NCBI GenBank assembly: GCA_001618605.1
Contig: LKHC01000145.1
Location: 3,831 to 66,984, forward strand
Direction: 5' to 3'
Length of the DNA: 63,154 bases
From: Candidatus Fermentibacter danicus
Lineage (GTDB): Bacteria > Fermentibacterota > Fermentibacteria > Fermentibacterales > Fermentibacteraceae
Below are positions 15,939 through 23,562 of the stretch, one piece after another; position 1 is the stretch's first letter; each line of letters opens with the position of its first letter. Below the pieces are notes generated by a model. That model ran no database searches and had not been told where the DNA came from. It was given only the letters and a program-made list of their open reading frames with translations. A program made the translations under genes and the position numbers.

Positions 15939-17229
15939 GACTCTGTCGGGATGGGTGTTCTGGATCACGGCATCGTACATCTGCGGAATATACCTCGCTC
16001 CATGCCTGCATCCGGCCTTCGGAACGGCCGTTGCCGCCGCCGGGCTCGCAGCGGCTGCATTCGGAAAACGCACCGCCGGGAGGCTGCTTCTCGCCTCGGG
16101 ATTCTTCCTCCTGGCATACGAGCCTAAGGTAGCCGGAGCAGGGTCGGGCCTGCAAGCCCCGGGTCGCTCCGGAGTTTTCGAAGGCGTCGCGGAGCGGGTC
16201 ACGAGGGAGGGGGCGATCCTCTCCTGCGACGGCGTGAGGATCTGGCTGAACGGCAAGTCGATCCATCTCGACACCATGGAGGGAGATTCCCTGAGGGTCC
16301 TCGGTCTCGAATCGTGGGGATCGCTCGCCGTATGCGCCCACACGGTCCGGCCGGGCTCCGGATTGTTCGCGCGTCTGCGCCGGACTGCGGTTTTGACCTG
16401 GAGGGAGAGGCTGGGGGAGGGTCCGACCTCCGCGCTGGTGGCCGCCCTGCTGTCGGGTGAGCGGTCCGGGATTTCCGATACAGTCAGGGATCTGTTCAGG
16501 GAGACCGGGACCATCCACATCCTCTCCGTGTCGGGCTATCACGTGGCGATCGCGGGCTCGCTCGTCTATCTGCTGATGGGCGCGGCCGCCCGGAGGAGGC
16601 CGCTGCTCGCGGCCTTTCTATGCTCACTGACCACCGGCGCCTATACGCAGTTCTCGGGGGCAAGGCCGCCGGCCGTGCGCGCCACGGTGATGGCCACCGC
16701 GGCCGTATTCCTGTCCGCTCTCGGAGTGAGATCGCCGGGGACCGCCGTCTGGTCCCTGGCTGCGGCGGTTGTCCTGGCGACTTATCCGGGCGCCGCCTTC
16801 GACGCGGGCGCGCAGATGTCGTTCATCGCGGTGCTGATCCTCATCGTGTACAGATGGAGAATGGGAGGGGGGTGGACCCGGCCTCTGCAGGCCCTTCTGG
16901 CGGGCGTCTCCATAACCATCGGGCTCGCCCCGGTGCTGGTGCCGCTCTACGGCGGGCTCGCCACGGCTTCGGCGCCGGCGACGGTCGTCACGACGCCGCT
17001 GATGGCCTTCACGATGCTGACCGGCGCCCTGACTCTGCTGCCCGGGGTGTGGCATCCCGCGGCAAGGCTTACGGAATGGGCGGTCTTCCTCTGGCTGTGG
17101 ATTCTCGAGTTTGCGAAGCTGCCGGTGGTGTATTTCGAGGGTTCCTTCTGGATCTGGCCGTGGCTCGCGGCGATGATCCTCATGTGGCTCGTCTCCGAGC
17201 GCAGAACCTTCCTGCGGAGGTTCCGCTGA
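15937..17229 (+). CDS. comEC: ComEC/Rec2-family DNA-uptake membrane protein lacking the metallo-beta-lactamase domain
   Basis: 430 residues. A short N-terminal helical part and DUF4131-like region (~1-140) precede the Competence domain (~150-420), with the hallmark HILSVSGYHVAIAGS and about eight helices. Full ComEC proteins (700-800 residues) carry a C-terminal metallo-beta-lactamase nuclease domain, absent here: the protein stops after a final helix and SERRTFLRRFR. It would form the inner-membrane channel for single-stranded DNA uptake. GGAGGGGAGGG lies upstream of ATG 15937. No other competence gene is in the window. Confidence 0.88.
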   Translation: MTLSGWVFWITASYICGIYLAPCLHPAFGTAVAAAGLAAAAFGKRTAGRLLLASGFFLLAYEPKVAGAGSGLQAPGRSGVFEGVAERVTREGAILSCDGVRIWLNGKSIHLDTMEGDSLRVLGLESWGSLAVCAHTVRPGSGLFARLRRTAVLTWRERLGEGPTSALVAALLSGERSGISDTVRDLFRETGTIHILSVSGYHVAIAGSLVYLLMGAAARRRPLLAAFLCSLTTGAYTQFSGARPPAVRATVMATAAVFLSALGVRSPGTAVWSLAAAVVLATYPGAAFDAGAQMSFIAVLILIVYRWRMGGGWTRPLQALLAGVSITIGLAPVLVPLYGGLATASAPATVVTTPLMAFTMLTGALTLLPGVWHPAARLTEWAVFLWLWILEFAKLPVVYFEGSFWIWPWLAAMILMWLVSERRTFLRRFR

Positions 17230-17232
17230 GGC

Positions 17233-17910
17233 TCACTGGATCAGGAACGTGATGAGCACGCTTCCGCCGTTGTCCAGCGCATCCTCCGTGTGGTCCAGTC
17301 CCAGGGCCTCCACCCTCGCGCCGAGTGGGAGATCGAGCGTCAGCGTATCGCCGGGCAGCGCGGCGGCGGCCCATCTGCCCTCGTTGGGGCTGTGCACGAC
17401 CAGGACCACCAGGCCGTCATAGCCGCTCAGGTTGTCGTCCTGGACGAGCACCGTGTACCTGCCGGCCGGGAGGGAGATGTCGCGCGCCCTGTCCATGACC
17501 CCGAGATGATAGGCGGCCGATACCGTCATGCTGGGTGTGAGCTGGGGGATGAACGGAAGGAACCTGACCGAATCCACGGAGGTGGGAGTCGTCGCCACCA
17601 CGAGGACCGAGTCCGTAAAACCGGGATCGGGGTGCCATGTGACGCTGCGCCCGGTCGCCGTGGGCTCTCCGGTTTCCGAGAAGCGGCCCGCGGAGCATGT
17701 CCACACGGCCGATCCGCCGTCCGGCATCAGCGTGGAGAGGTATGTGGTGCCCGATCCGGAGGCATCGATCGAGGCTATGATCCCGGAATCGTCCGATCGC
17801 TGTCCGAAGCTCTCGGACACAATCCAGACGCCCAGGGCCAGGATGGGGATGACGAAGGGGAGGGATATGGCGAGGAATGATCTGATCCTGTTCGAGGTTC
17901 TGCTTCTCAT
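17233..17910 (-). CDS. membrane-anchored protein with Ig-like extracytoplasmic region
   Basis: 225 residues, not recognised. A basic N-terminus (MRSRTSNRIR) and one helix (SFLAISLPFVIPILALGVWIV) anchor it. The rest is beta-rich and acidic, with repeated SVDSVR/DSVLVVATTP-type strands and a C-terminal PAGRYTVLVQDD...GSVLITFLIQ module resembling a carboxypeptidase-regulatory or PPC-like sandwich. ATG 17910 overlaps the stop of the gmhB-like gene (ATGA), with GGGAGGACGAG upstream, so it is coupled to the sugar genes. It converges on comEC with 3 bases between stops. Confidence 0.75.
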   Translation of the reverse strand: MRSRTSNRIRSFLAISLPFVIPILALGVWIVSESFGQRSDDSGIIASIDASGSGTTYLSTLMPDGGSAVWTCSAGRFSETGEPTATGRSVTWHPDPGFTDSVLVVATTPTSVDSVRFLPFIPQLTPSMTVSAAYHLGVMDRARDISLPAGRYTVLVQDDNLSGYDGLVVLVVHSPNEGRWAAAALPGDTLTLDLPLGARVEALGLDHTEDALDNGGSVLITFLIQ

Positions 17911-18473
17911 CTCGTCCTCCCGCAGGCGGTCCGGCGCGCCCCGAGGATGAGGCGCGCGGCCTCCGCAAGGTCGCCGGCGCGGAAATCCGGCTCGGATTCC
18001 GGCCCGCACAGCCTGGACTGCACGGCCCCCCTGCCGGTCATCACGAGTATGGTCGTGAGCCCGGTTCTGCGGCCCAGCTCCATGTCGCTCACGGCGTCTC
18101 CTACGAGCCATCCGCCGGGCGGCAGGCCCAGTTCGCGCCTGGATGCGTCCACGAGACCCGTCGCGGGCTTTCTGCACGAGCATCCCTCATCGGGTCTGTG
18201 CGGGCAGCAGTAGACTCCGGAGAGCCTTCCTCCCAGGGCCCTTATCCTCTCGGACATGAGCGCGTTGATCTCCTCGACGACGGAGGCTTCGACGAGCCCC
18301 CTCCCGATGCCGGACTGGTTGGTGACCACTATCACGGGATGCCCGGCCGTCGAGAGCGATGCGGCCGCCTCCAGGGAGCCGGGGATGGGTATCCAGGCAT
18401 CGACCGACCTGACGTAGGCCGGGACGTTCTCGTTTATCACCCCGTCCCTGTCCAGGAAGACCGGTTCGAGCAC
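17907..18473 (-). CDS. gmhB: D-glycero-D-manno-heptose 1,7-bisphosphate phosphatase-like HAD enzyme
   Basis: 188 residues from GTG 18473 (GGGAGG 10 bases upstream). HAD motif I FLDRDGVINE at residues ~5-14, motif II VVTNQSGIGRG, the GmhB zinc loop CCPHRPDEGCSCRKP (~95-110) and motif IV VGDAVSDMELG. GmhB removes the C7 phosphate in ADP-heptose synthesis; closely similar enzymes act on histidinol phosphate, but the zinc loop and the epimerase and GT9 context favour heptose. The gene follows the epimerase stop by 1 base. No gmhA, hldE or hldD is in view. Confidence 0.88.
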   Translation of the reverse strand: MLEPVFLDRDGVINENVPAYVRSVDAWIPIPGSLEAAASLSTAGHPVIVVTNQSGIGRGLVEASVVEEINALMSERIRALGGRLSGVYCCPHRPDEGCSCRKPATGLVDASRRELGLPPGGWLVGDAVSDMELGRRTGLTTILVMTGRGAVQSRLCGPESEPDFRAGDLAEAARLILGARRTACGRTR

Positions 18474-18474
18474 G

Positions 18475-19410
18475 TCAGCGGATCCTCCCGCGATGATACT
18501 CGACAAGCTCCGAGAGCCCGTCCTCGAAGCTGATGACTGGCTTCCATCCGAGGTCTTCGGCCGCAAGCCCGGCGTCGAGGGATATCTTCAGTATCTCCTC
18601 GGGCAGGGCGGGCCCCTGTTCTGGAAGGAGATCGGTGCCGACGAAGCGCCTTATCAGCGAGTCCAGTTCCTTCACCGACCTTCCCCTTCCCCAGCCGATG
18701 TTGAAGATGCGTCCGGAGATGCGGTGGTTGCCGATATCCATGGCCAGGAGGTTCGCACGCGCGATATCCCTGACGTGGACGTAATCCCGGAGTTGCTCCC
18801 CGTCGCCGTTGATCCTCGGACGCCTGTTCTCCAGGTATGCCAGGCTGAAGATCGCCGTTACACCAGCCTCGCCGTGGGGATTCTGCCTCGGTCCGTAGAC
18901 GTTCGGATACCTCAGGACGACATAGTCGAGCCCGTACAGGTGCCTGTAGAGGAAGAGGTAGTGTTCGACGGTATGCTTGCTTATGCCGTAGTGGCAGATG
19001 GGGTTCACGGGATGGTCCTCCCTGACGGGGATCGAGGAGGGCTCGCCGTAGACCGCTCCGCCGGTCGATGCGTAGACGACCCGCTTCACCCCTCCATCCC
19101 TTGCGGCTTCGAGGAGGGAGATCGTTCCGAGGATGTTGACGTCCGCGTCGAAGAGGGGTTCCCTCACCGATCTGCGGACGTCCATCTGGGCGGCGTGATG
19201 ACACAGGATGTCGAATCCACCCGTGCGTACCGCTTCTGCGGCCTCGGGGCTCCTGATGTCCATCTCCAGGAACGAGGCGCGAGGGTTCAGGTTCTCCCTG
19301 AAGCCGGTGGAGAGGTTGTCCATTACGTGCACTTCATGGCCGTTCTCGACGAGGAGATCGGCTACATTGGAGCCGATGAAGCCGGCCCCGCCGGTTACGA
19401 GTATTCTCAT
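18475..19410 (-). CDS. NAD-dependent sugar epimerase/dehydratase (extended SDR)
   Basis: 311 residues. N-terminal Rossmann TGGAGFIGSN (residues 6-15), the active-site triad region with ASTGGAVYG and YGISKH (Tyr-x3-Lys, ~147), then LRYPNVYGPRQ and DYVHVRDIA, all typical of UDP-glucose 4-epimerase-like SDRs. The substrate is probably a UDP-hexose, but related enzymes make other NDP-sugars. It forms a three-gene minus-strand set with gmhB and the anchored protein. Divergent from ddl, with a 101-base spacer between starts. Confidence 0.9.
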   Translation of the reverse strand: MRILVTGGAGFIGSNVADLLVENGHEVHVMDNLSTGFRENLNPRASFLEMDIRSPEAAEAVRTGGFDILCHHAAQMDVRRSVREPLFDADVNILGTISLLEAARDGGVKRVVYASTGGAVYGEPSSIPVREDHPVNPICHYGISKHTVEHYLFLYRHLYGLDYVVLRYPNVYGPRQNPHGEAGVTAIFSLAYLENRRPRINGDGEQLRDYVHVRDIARANLLAMDIGNHRISGRIFNIGWGRGRSVKELDSLIRRFVGTDLLPEQGPALPEEILKISLDAGLAAEDLGWKPVISFEDGLSELVEYHRGRIR

Positions 19411-19511
19411 TCAGAGTCCTCCGATGTCGTTACCGCTTCGACGACGCCCGGGCCGCTGGTTGTGGACAGACGCGAGCGGGCATAGTCATCATACTGCGTC
19501 GGGAGGTGTCG

Positions 19512-20519
19512 ATGAAAGTACTGGTCTTGTGCGGAGGGCGGTCCGTCGAGAGGGAAATCTCGATGGAGTCGTCCCGTTTCGTGCTGGAGGCACTGTCGAA
19601 GGCCGGGCATTCGACCGTCACCGCGGTCATCGGCCATGACGGCGTCTGGACGGTCGACGGGGGGCGGGCGACGATCGACGCGTCCTCTCCCAGATGGCTG
19701 CTCATGCGCGAGGGAGCCGAGGTCCCCTTCGACGTGCTCTTCCCGGTTCTTCACGGTACATTCGGCGAGGACGGCACCGTCCAGGGCCTCTGCGAGATGG
19801 CCTCATGGCCCTGTGCGGGGGCCGGGGTGATGGCTTCCGCCGTGGGCATGAACAAGATCGTCCTCAAGAGGCTCGCCGCGGGCGCCGGCATCCCCGTGGT
19901 CCCGTGGATGGAGCTGATGCGCGGCGCGGAATCGCCTTCTCCCTCGGCGATGCTGGACAGCCTAGGGCTTCCGGTGTTCGTGAAGCCGGCGCGACTCGGA
20001 TCGAGCGTGGGGATATCGAGGGTCGACAGCGAATCCGACCTGGCCGGCGCTCTGGAACTGGCCTTCGGGCATGACGAACTCGTCCTCGTGGAGAAGGCGG
20101 TTCCTTCTCCGAGGGAGATCGAGATCGGCGTGATAGGAACGGGCACGGCCGTCCACACCACGGTTCCCGGCGAGATCGAGCCCGGCAGGAGCTGGTACGA
20201 CTTCGAGGCCAAGTACGCATGCAAAGGTTCCAGACTGACGATTCCGGCGTCCCTCGATCCGGAGACTGCCGCGGAGGCGCGGGACCATGCCGCCGCCGTC
20301 TTCCGCCTCCTGGGAGGCAGGGGATTCGCCAGGGTGGATTTTCTTCTCGGTGAGAGCGGTCTGTTCCTCAACGAGATCAACACGATTCCAGGTTTCACGG
20401 CCATCAGCATGTTCCCGAAGCTCTGGGAGGCCTCGGGGCTGGATTCCACCGGACTGATGGACGCCATAATCTCGGAGGCGCTTTCGAGGCCCGCGACCGG
20501 GCTCTGGGAGGAGCGGTGA
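19512..20519 (+). CDS. ddl: D-alanine--D-alanine ligase
   Basis: 335 residues from ATG 19512 (GGGAGG five bases upstream); the GTG at 19506 overlaps that site and is less likely. ATP-grasp enzyme joining two D-alanines for peptidoglycan precursors. Visible signatures: GGRSVEREIS at the N-terminus, HGTFGEDGTVQG (~78), FVKPARLGSSVGIS (~155) and the metal-binding FLNEINTIPGFT (~288). It begins the long plus-strand operon 19.5-28.6 kb and overlaps the threonine aldolase start by 4 bases (GTGA). Confidence 0.97.
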   Translation: MKVLVLCGGRSVEREISMESSRFVLEALSKAGHSTVTAVIGHDGVWTVDGGRATIDASSPRWLLMREGAEVPFDVLFPVLHGTFGEDGTVQGLCEMASWPCAGAGVMASAVGMNKIVLKRLAAGAGIPVVPWMELMRGAESPSPSAMLDSLGLPVFVKPARLGSSVGISRVDSESDLAGALELAFGHDELVLVEKAVPSPREIEIGVIGTGTAVHTTVPGEIEPGRSWYDFEAKYACKGSRLTIPASLDPETAAEARDHAAAVFRLLGGRGFARVDFLLGESGLFLNEINTIPGFTAISMFPKLWEASGLDSTGLMDAIISEALSRPATGLWEER

Positions 20520-21553
20520 GCCGGTTCAGGGTCGATCTGAGAAGCGACACCGTCAGCGTCCCCTCCCTGGGCATGCGCAATGCCATGGCCCATGCCGACG
20601 TGGGCGACGATGTGTTCGGAGAGGACCCCACGGTGAACGCCCTCGAGGAGAGGGTCGCCAGGATGCTGGGCTTCGAGCGGGCCGTCTTCATGCCCAGCGG
20701 GACGATGTCCAACGGCGTAGCCGTCCGGGTGCTGGCCGAGCCCGGCGACGAGGTGATCTGCGGAAGCAGAAGTCATGTCTACATCTACGAGGGAGCGCAG
20801 GCTGCGCTGAACGCGGGGATACAGCTCCACAGGATCGACGAGAGGCCGGAAGGTCTTCCCGATCCCGCGGATATGGACTCCGCCCTGGCCAGGTCGGACG
20901 ACATACACTTCGCGCCCCGGAGGCTGATCTGCCTGGAGAACACGCACAACACCCTCGGAGGCAGGGTGATCCCACGGGAAAGGCTCGATGCCGTCAAAAC
21001 AGTGGCAGAGGCGCACGGCGCAAGACTGTTCCTCGACGGCGCCCGGCTGTGGCATGCAGCAGTGGCCCTCCGGTGCGACATAGCGGAACTGTGCGAGGGA
21101 TTCTCGATGGTGACGGTCTGCTTTTCCAAGGGGCTGGGCTGTCCCGTGGGCTCCGTGCTCGCGGGAGGCGCGGAGAATGTCGACAGGGCGCGATGGTTCC
21201 GCAAGCGGCACGGCGGCGGCATGAGGCAGGCCGGGATCCTGGCCGCGGCCTGCCATTATGCTCTCGATCACAATCTGAAGAGGCTGGAGAGGACTCATAC
21301 CTGGGCGAAGACTCTCGCCAGGGCCGCCGCCGCATCTCCCATACTCGAGGCCGATCCCGAAAACGTCGAGAGCAACATCGTACTGGTGCGCTCCCCGGGC
21401 ATAAGCTCGGAATCGGTCGTCGCCACGCTGGGCACGCTGGGCATCGGCTGTCTCACGATGGGTCCATCGAGTCTGAGGCTCGTGACACATCTCTCACTTG
21501 CGGACAGGGATGTCAGGTACGCTGCGGATATCCTGGCCACATTCGGAGGATAG
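20516..21553 (+). CDS. ltaE: low-specificity L-threonine aldolase
   Basis: 345 residues. PLP enzyme that splits threonine or allo-threonine to glycine and acetaldehyde. DLRSDTVSVPS at the start, GDDVFGEDPTVN (~31), FMPSGTMSNG (~58), ENTHNTLGG, HLDGAR-type FLDGARLWHA (~167) and the PLP lysine in CFSKGLGCPVGS (~200). GTG 20516 is coupled to ddl. Its place among envelope genes is odd; it may supply glycine or detoxify beta-hydroxy amino acids, but nothing in the sequence decides this. Confidence 0.93.
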   Translation: MSRFRVDLRSDTVSVPSLGMRNAMAHADVGDDVFGEDPTVNALEERVARMLGFERAVFMPSGTMSNGVAVRVLAEPGDEVICGSRSHVYIYEGAQAALNAGIQLHRIDERPEGLPDPADMDSALARSDDIHFAPRRLICLENTHNTLGGRVIPRERLDAVKTVAEAHGARLFLDGARLWHAAVALRCDIAELCEGFSMVTVCFSKGLGCPVGSVLAGGAENVDRARWFRKRHGGGMRQAGILAAACHYALDHNLKRLERTHTWAKTLARAAAASPILEADPENVESNIVLVRSPGISSESVVATLGTLGIGCLTMGPSSLRLVTHLSLADRDVRYAADILATFGG

Positions 21554-22465
21554 ATGAGGGTCGGAGTAATAGGAGTGGGCCATCTCGGCTACCATCATGC
21601 CAGGATACTGCGATCGCTCGCTTCGGAGGTGACGGTTTTCGACGCCAGGGAGGCCAGGACCGCGGAGGTCGCCTCGGAACTGGGCGTCGCGGCCGCTTCC
21701 TCCGCATCCGAGCTGCTTTCCAGGGTGGACGCCGTGGTGGTAGCTTCGGACACGGTCACCCACCACGACGTCGTTATGCAGGCTCTTGCCGCCGGGTGCC
21801 ACACGCTGGTCGAGAAGCCGATCGCCTCGGATTCCATCCAGGCCGCCCGTCTCGCATCGGAAGCCGAAAGGCTCGGTCGCGTGCTCGCCGTCGGCCACGT
21901 GGAGCGCTTCAACCCCGCCGTCGTCGCGGCCGGGGCGCTGATCGACTCGCCCATGTTCGTGGAGGCACACAGGCTCGCGCCCTTCAAGCACAGAGGGATC
22001 GACGTGTCGGTGGTCATGGATCTCATGATCCACGACATCGATCTGGTGCTCTCGTTCGTCAGATCGCCGGTCAGCGAGGTTCACGCCTCGGGCGTCGCCG
22101 TCCTCACCGACAAGGTCGACATCGCCAGCGCACGCGTGATGTTCGCCAACGGGGCCGTCGCCAACCTGACCGCCAGCCGCATCTCACGGGAACCGATGAG
22201 GAAGCTGCGCTTCTTCCAGCAGAGGGGCTACGTGTCGATAGATTTCGCCGGAAGAACCGTGGAGGCGTTGAAGGTGGACGGCGAATCCATTCGCCCTGTT
22301 CCGGTCGTCGTCACCGATGCCGATCCCCTGACCTGCGAGCTGCAGGATTTCCTGTCGGCCTGCGGGGGAGGGGGGCGACCGCTCGTCGGAGCCGCGGAGG
22401 GGGTCCGCGCCATAAGGGCCGCCGAACTCATAACCTCCAGGATGACGACCGCCGGATCGGCCTGA
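21554..22465 (+). CDS. Gfo/Idh/MocA-family oxidoreductase, possible UDP-GlcNAc 3-dehydrogenase
   Basis: 303 residues. NAD-binding GVGHLGYHHARIL at the N-terminus, the EKPIA motif (~93), VGHVERFNPAV (~114) and a catalytic-type MIHDIDLVLSF (~157). It overlaps lpxB by one base (TGATG) and lies in the lipid A operon. Relatives next to lpxA/lpxB include GnnA, which oxidises UDP-GlcNAc at C3 so that GnnB can make a 3-amino sugar for amide-linked lipid A. No GnnB-type aminotransferase is in the window, so that role is only an inference from context and general resemblance. Confidence 0.82.
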   Translation: MRVGVIGVGHLGYHHARILRSLASEVTVFDAREARTAEVASELGVAAASSASELLSRVDAVVVASDTVTHHDVVMQALAAGCHTLVEKPIASDSIQAARLASEAERLGRVLAVGHVERFNPAVVAAGALIDSPMFVEAHRLAPFKHRGIDVSVVMDLMIHDIDLVLSFVRSPVSEVHASGVAVLTDKVDIASARVMFANGAVANLTASRISREPMRKLRFFQQRGYVSIDFAGRTVEALKVDGESIRPVPVVVTDADPLTCELQDFLSACGGGGRPLVGAAEGVRAIRAAELITSRMTTAGSA

Positions 22466-23562
22466 TGCTCCTTTTCGTCTCTGCGGGCGAGCCATCGGGC
22501 GATCTCAGGGCGGCCGAGCTCTGCAGGGAGCTGTCCGCCAGGTCTCCCGGCATCGGTTTCTTCGGGCTGGGCGGGGATGACATGGAAGCCTCGGGTGTGG
22601 ACCTCTCGGCTCATCTCGAGGAATTCTCGGTGATGGGATTCTCCTCCGTGCTGAAATCGCTAGGCAGGATACTCTCACTCGAGAAGCGGCTCAGGAGGGA
22701 GTGCCTCGAACGCAGGCCGGATGCGGTGCTGCTCGTGGACTATCCCGGCTTCAATCTCAGAATGGCGCGCTGGGCGTCCCGCAGGGGATTCCCCGTAGTC
22801 TACCACATCTCCCCCCAGTTCTGGGCCTGGGGCGGCTGGCGGGCGCGAGGCATGGCCAGGCATGTCGATCTCGTCACGACGCTGTTCGAGTTCGAGGCCG
22901 GCTTCCATGCCGCTCTGGAGGTCGATGCCGTCTGGTGCGGACACCCTCTGGTCGAGTCGATCCCCCGTCCCTCGCCCGGCGGCGGGGATATCGCACTCCT
23001 GCCGGGCAGCCGGCCGGACGAGGTCGAGAGGCTCATGGAGCCGATGCTGGGGTGCGTGGAACTCCTCAGGCGCGCCGGAGACCGGCGGGAGGCTGTGGTG
23101 GCGGTTTCGAGAACCGTACCCGGGGCGCTCTACTCGAAGGCCTCCGCCCTGGGCTGCAGGCTCGTGGAGGGCACGTCGGCGGCGCTTTCGAGCGCCAGGG
23201 CGGCTCTGGTCTGCTCGGGCACGGCCACGCTCGAAGCCTCCCTGCACGGAGTACCGTTCGTGCTGATGTACAGGACATCCCCATTGAACTACGGTATAGC
23301 CAGGCTGCTCGTTCGCGGCGTGGACAGGATCTGTCTCGCCAGCATCGCATCCGGCAGGACCGTCGCCCCGGAGCTCATCCAGGGTGATGCCACCGCGGAA
23401 AAGGCGTTCGATGCGGTGCTTCCGCTTCTGGGCGACACACGCGAGCGGCGGGATGCATTGGAGGCCGCAGGCGCCGTACGCGATGCGCTGGGGCCTCCCG
23501 GAGCGGCCGGGAGGGCGGCGGAAGCCATCCTCAGGAAGCTGCAGGAGATGAACGTTGTCTGA
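22465..23562 (+). CDS. lpxB: lipid-A-disaccharide synthase
   Basis: 365 residues from ATG 22465, which overlaps the preceding stop. GT19 enzyme that joins UDP-diacylglucosamine to lipid X. Signatures: SAGEPSGDLRAAELC at the start, GLGGDDMEASG (~36), MGFSSVLKS, DYPGFNLRMA (~92), YHISPQFWAWGGWR (~113) and the C-terminal CSGTATLEASLHGVPFVLMYR (~252). Membrane-associated at the cytosolic face. Overlaps the downstream fusion gene by 8 bases. Confidence 0.97.
   Translation: MLLFVSAGEPSGDLRAAELCRELSARSPGIGFFGLGGDDMEASGVDLSAHLEEFSVMGFSSVLKSLGRILSLEKRLRRECLERRPDAVLLVDYPGFNLRMARWASRRGFPVVYHISPQFWAWGGWRARGMARHVDLVTTLFEFEAGFHAALEVDAVWCGHPLVESIPRPSPGGGDIALLPGSRPDEVERLMEPMLGCVELLRRAGDRREAVVAVSRTVPGALYSKASALGCRLVEGTSAALSSARAALVCSGTATLEASLHGVPFVLMYRTSPLNYGIARLLVRGVDRICLASIASGRTVAPELIQGDATAEKAFDAVLPLLGDTRERRDALEAAGAVRDALGPPGAAGRAAEAILRKLQEMNVV

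Noticed and set aside
18473-19410. Epimerase-GmhB pair as a full ADP-heptose pathway
   Set aside because: gmhA, hldE and a recognisable ADP-heptose epimerase are missing; the epimerase looks like the UDP-hexose type, so only GmhB supports heptose.
19441-19511. Promoter for ddl in the divergent gap
   Set aside because: TGGACA and CATACT occur, but at 21 bases spacing, and other combinations are 12-15 bases; none is convincing.
19751-21490. Long minus-strand open frame (579 codons)
   Set aside because: Antisense to ddl and threonine aldolase; no recognisable domain.
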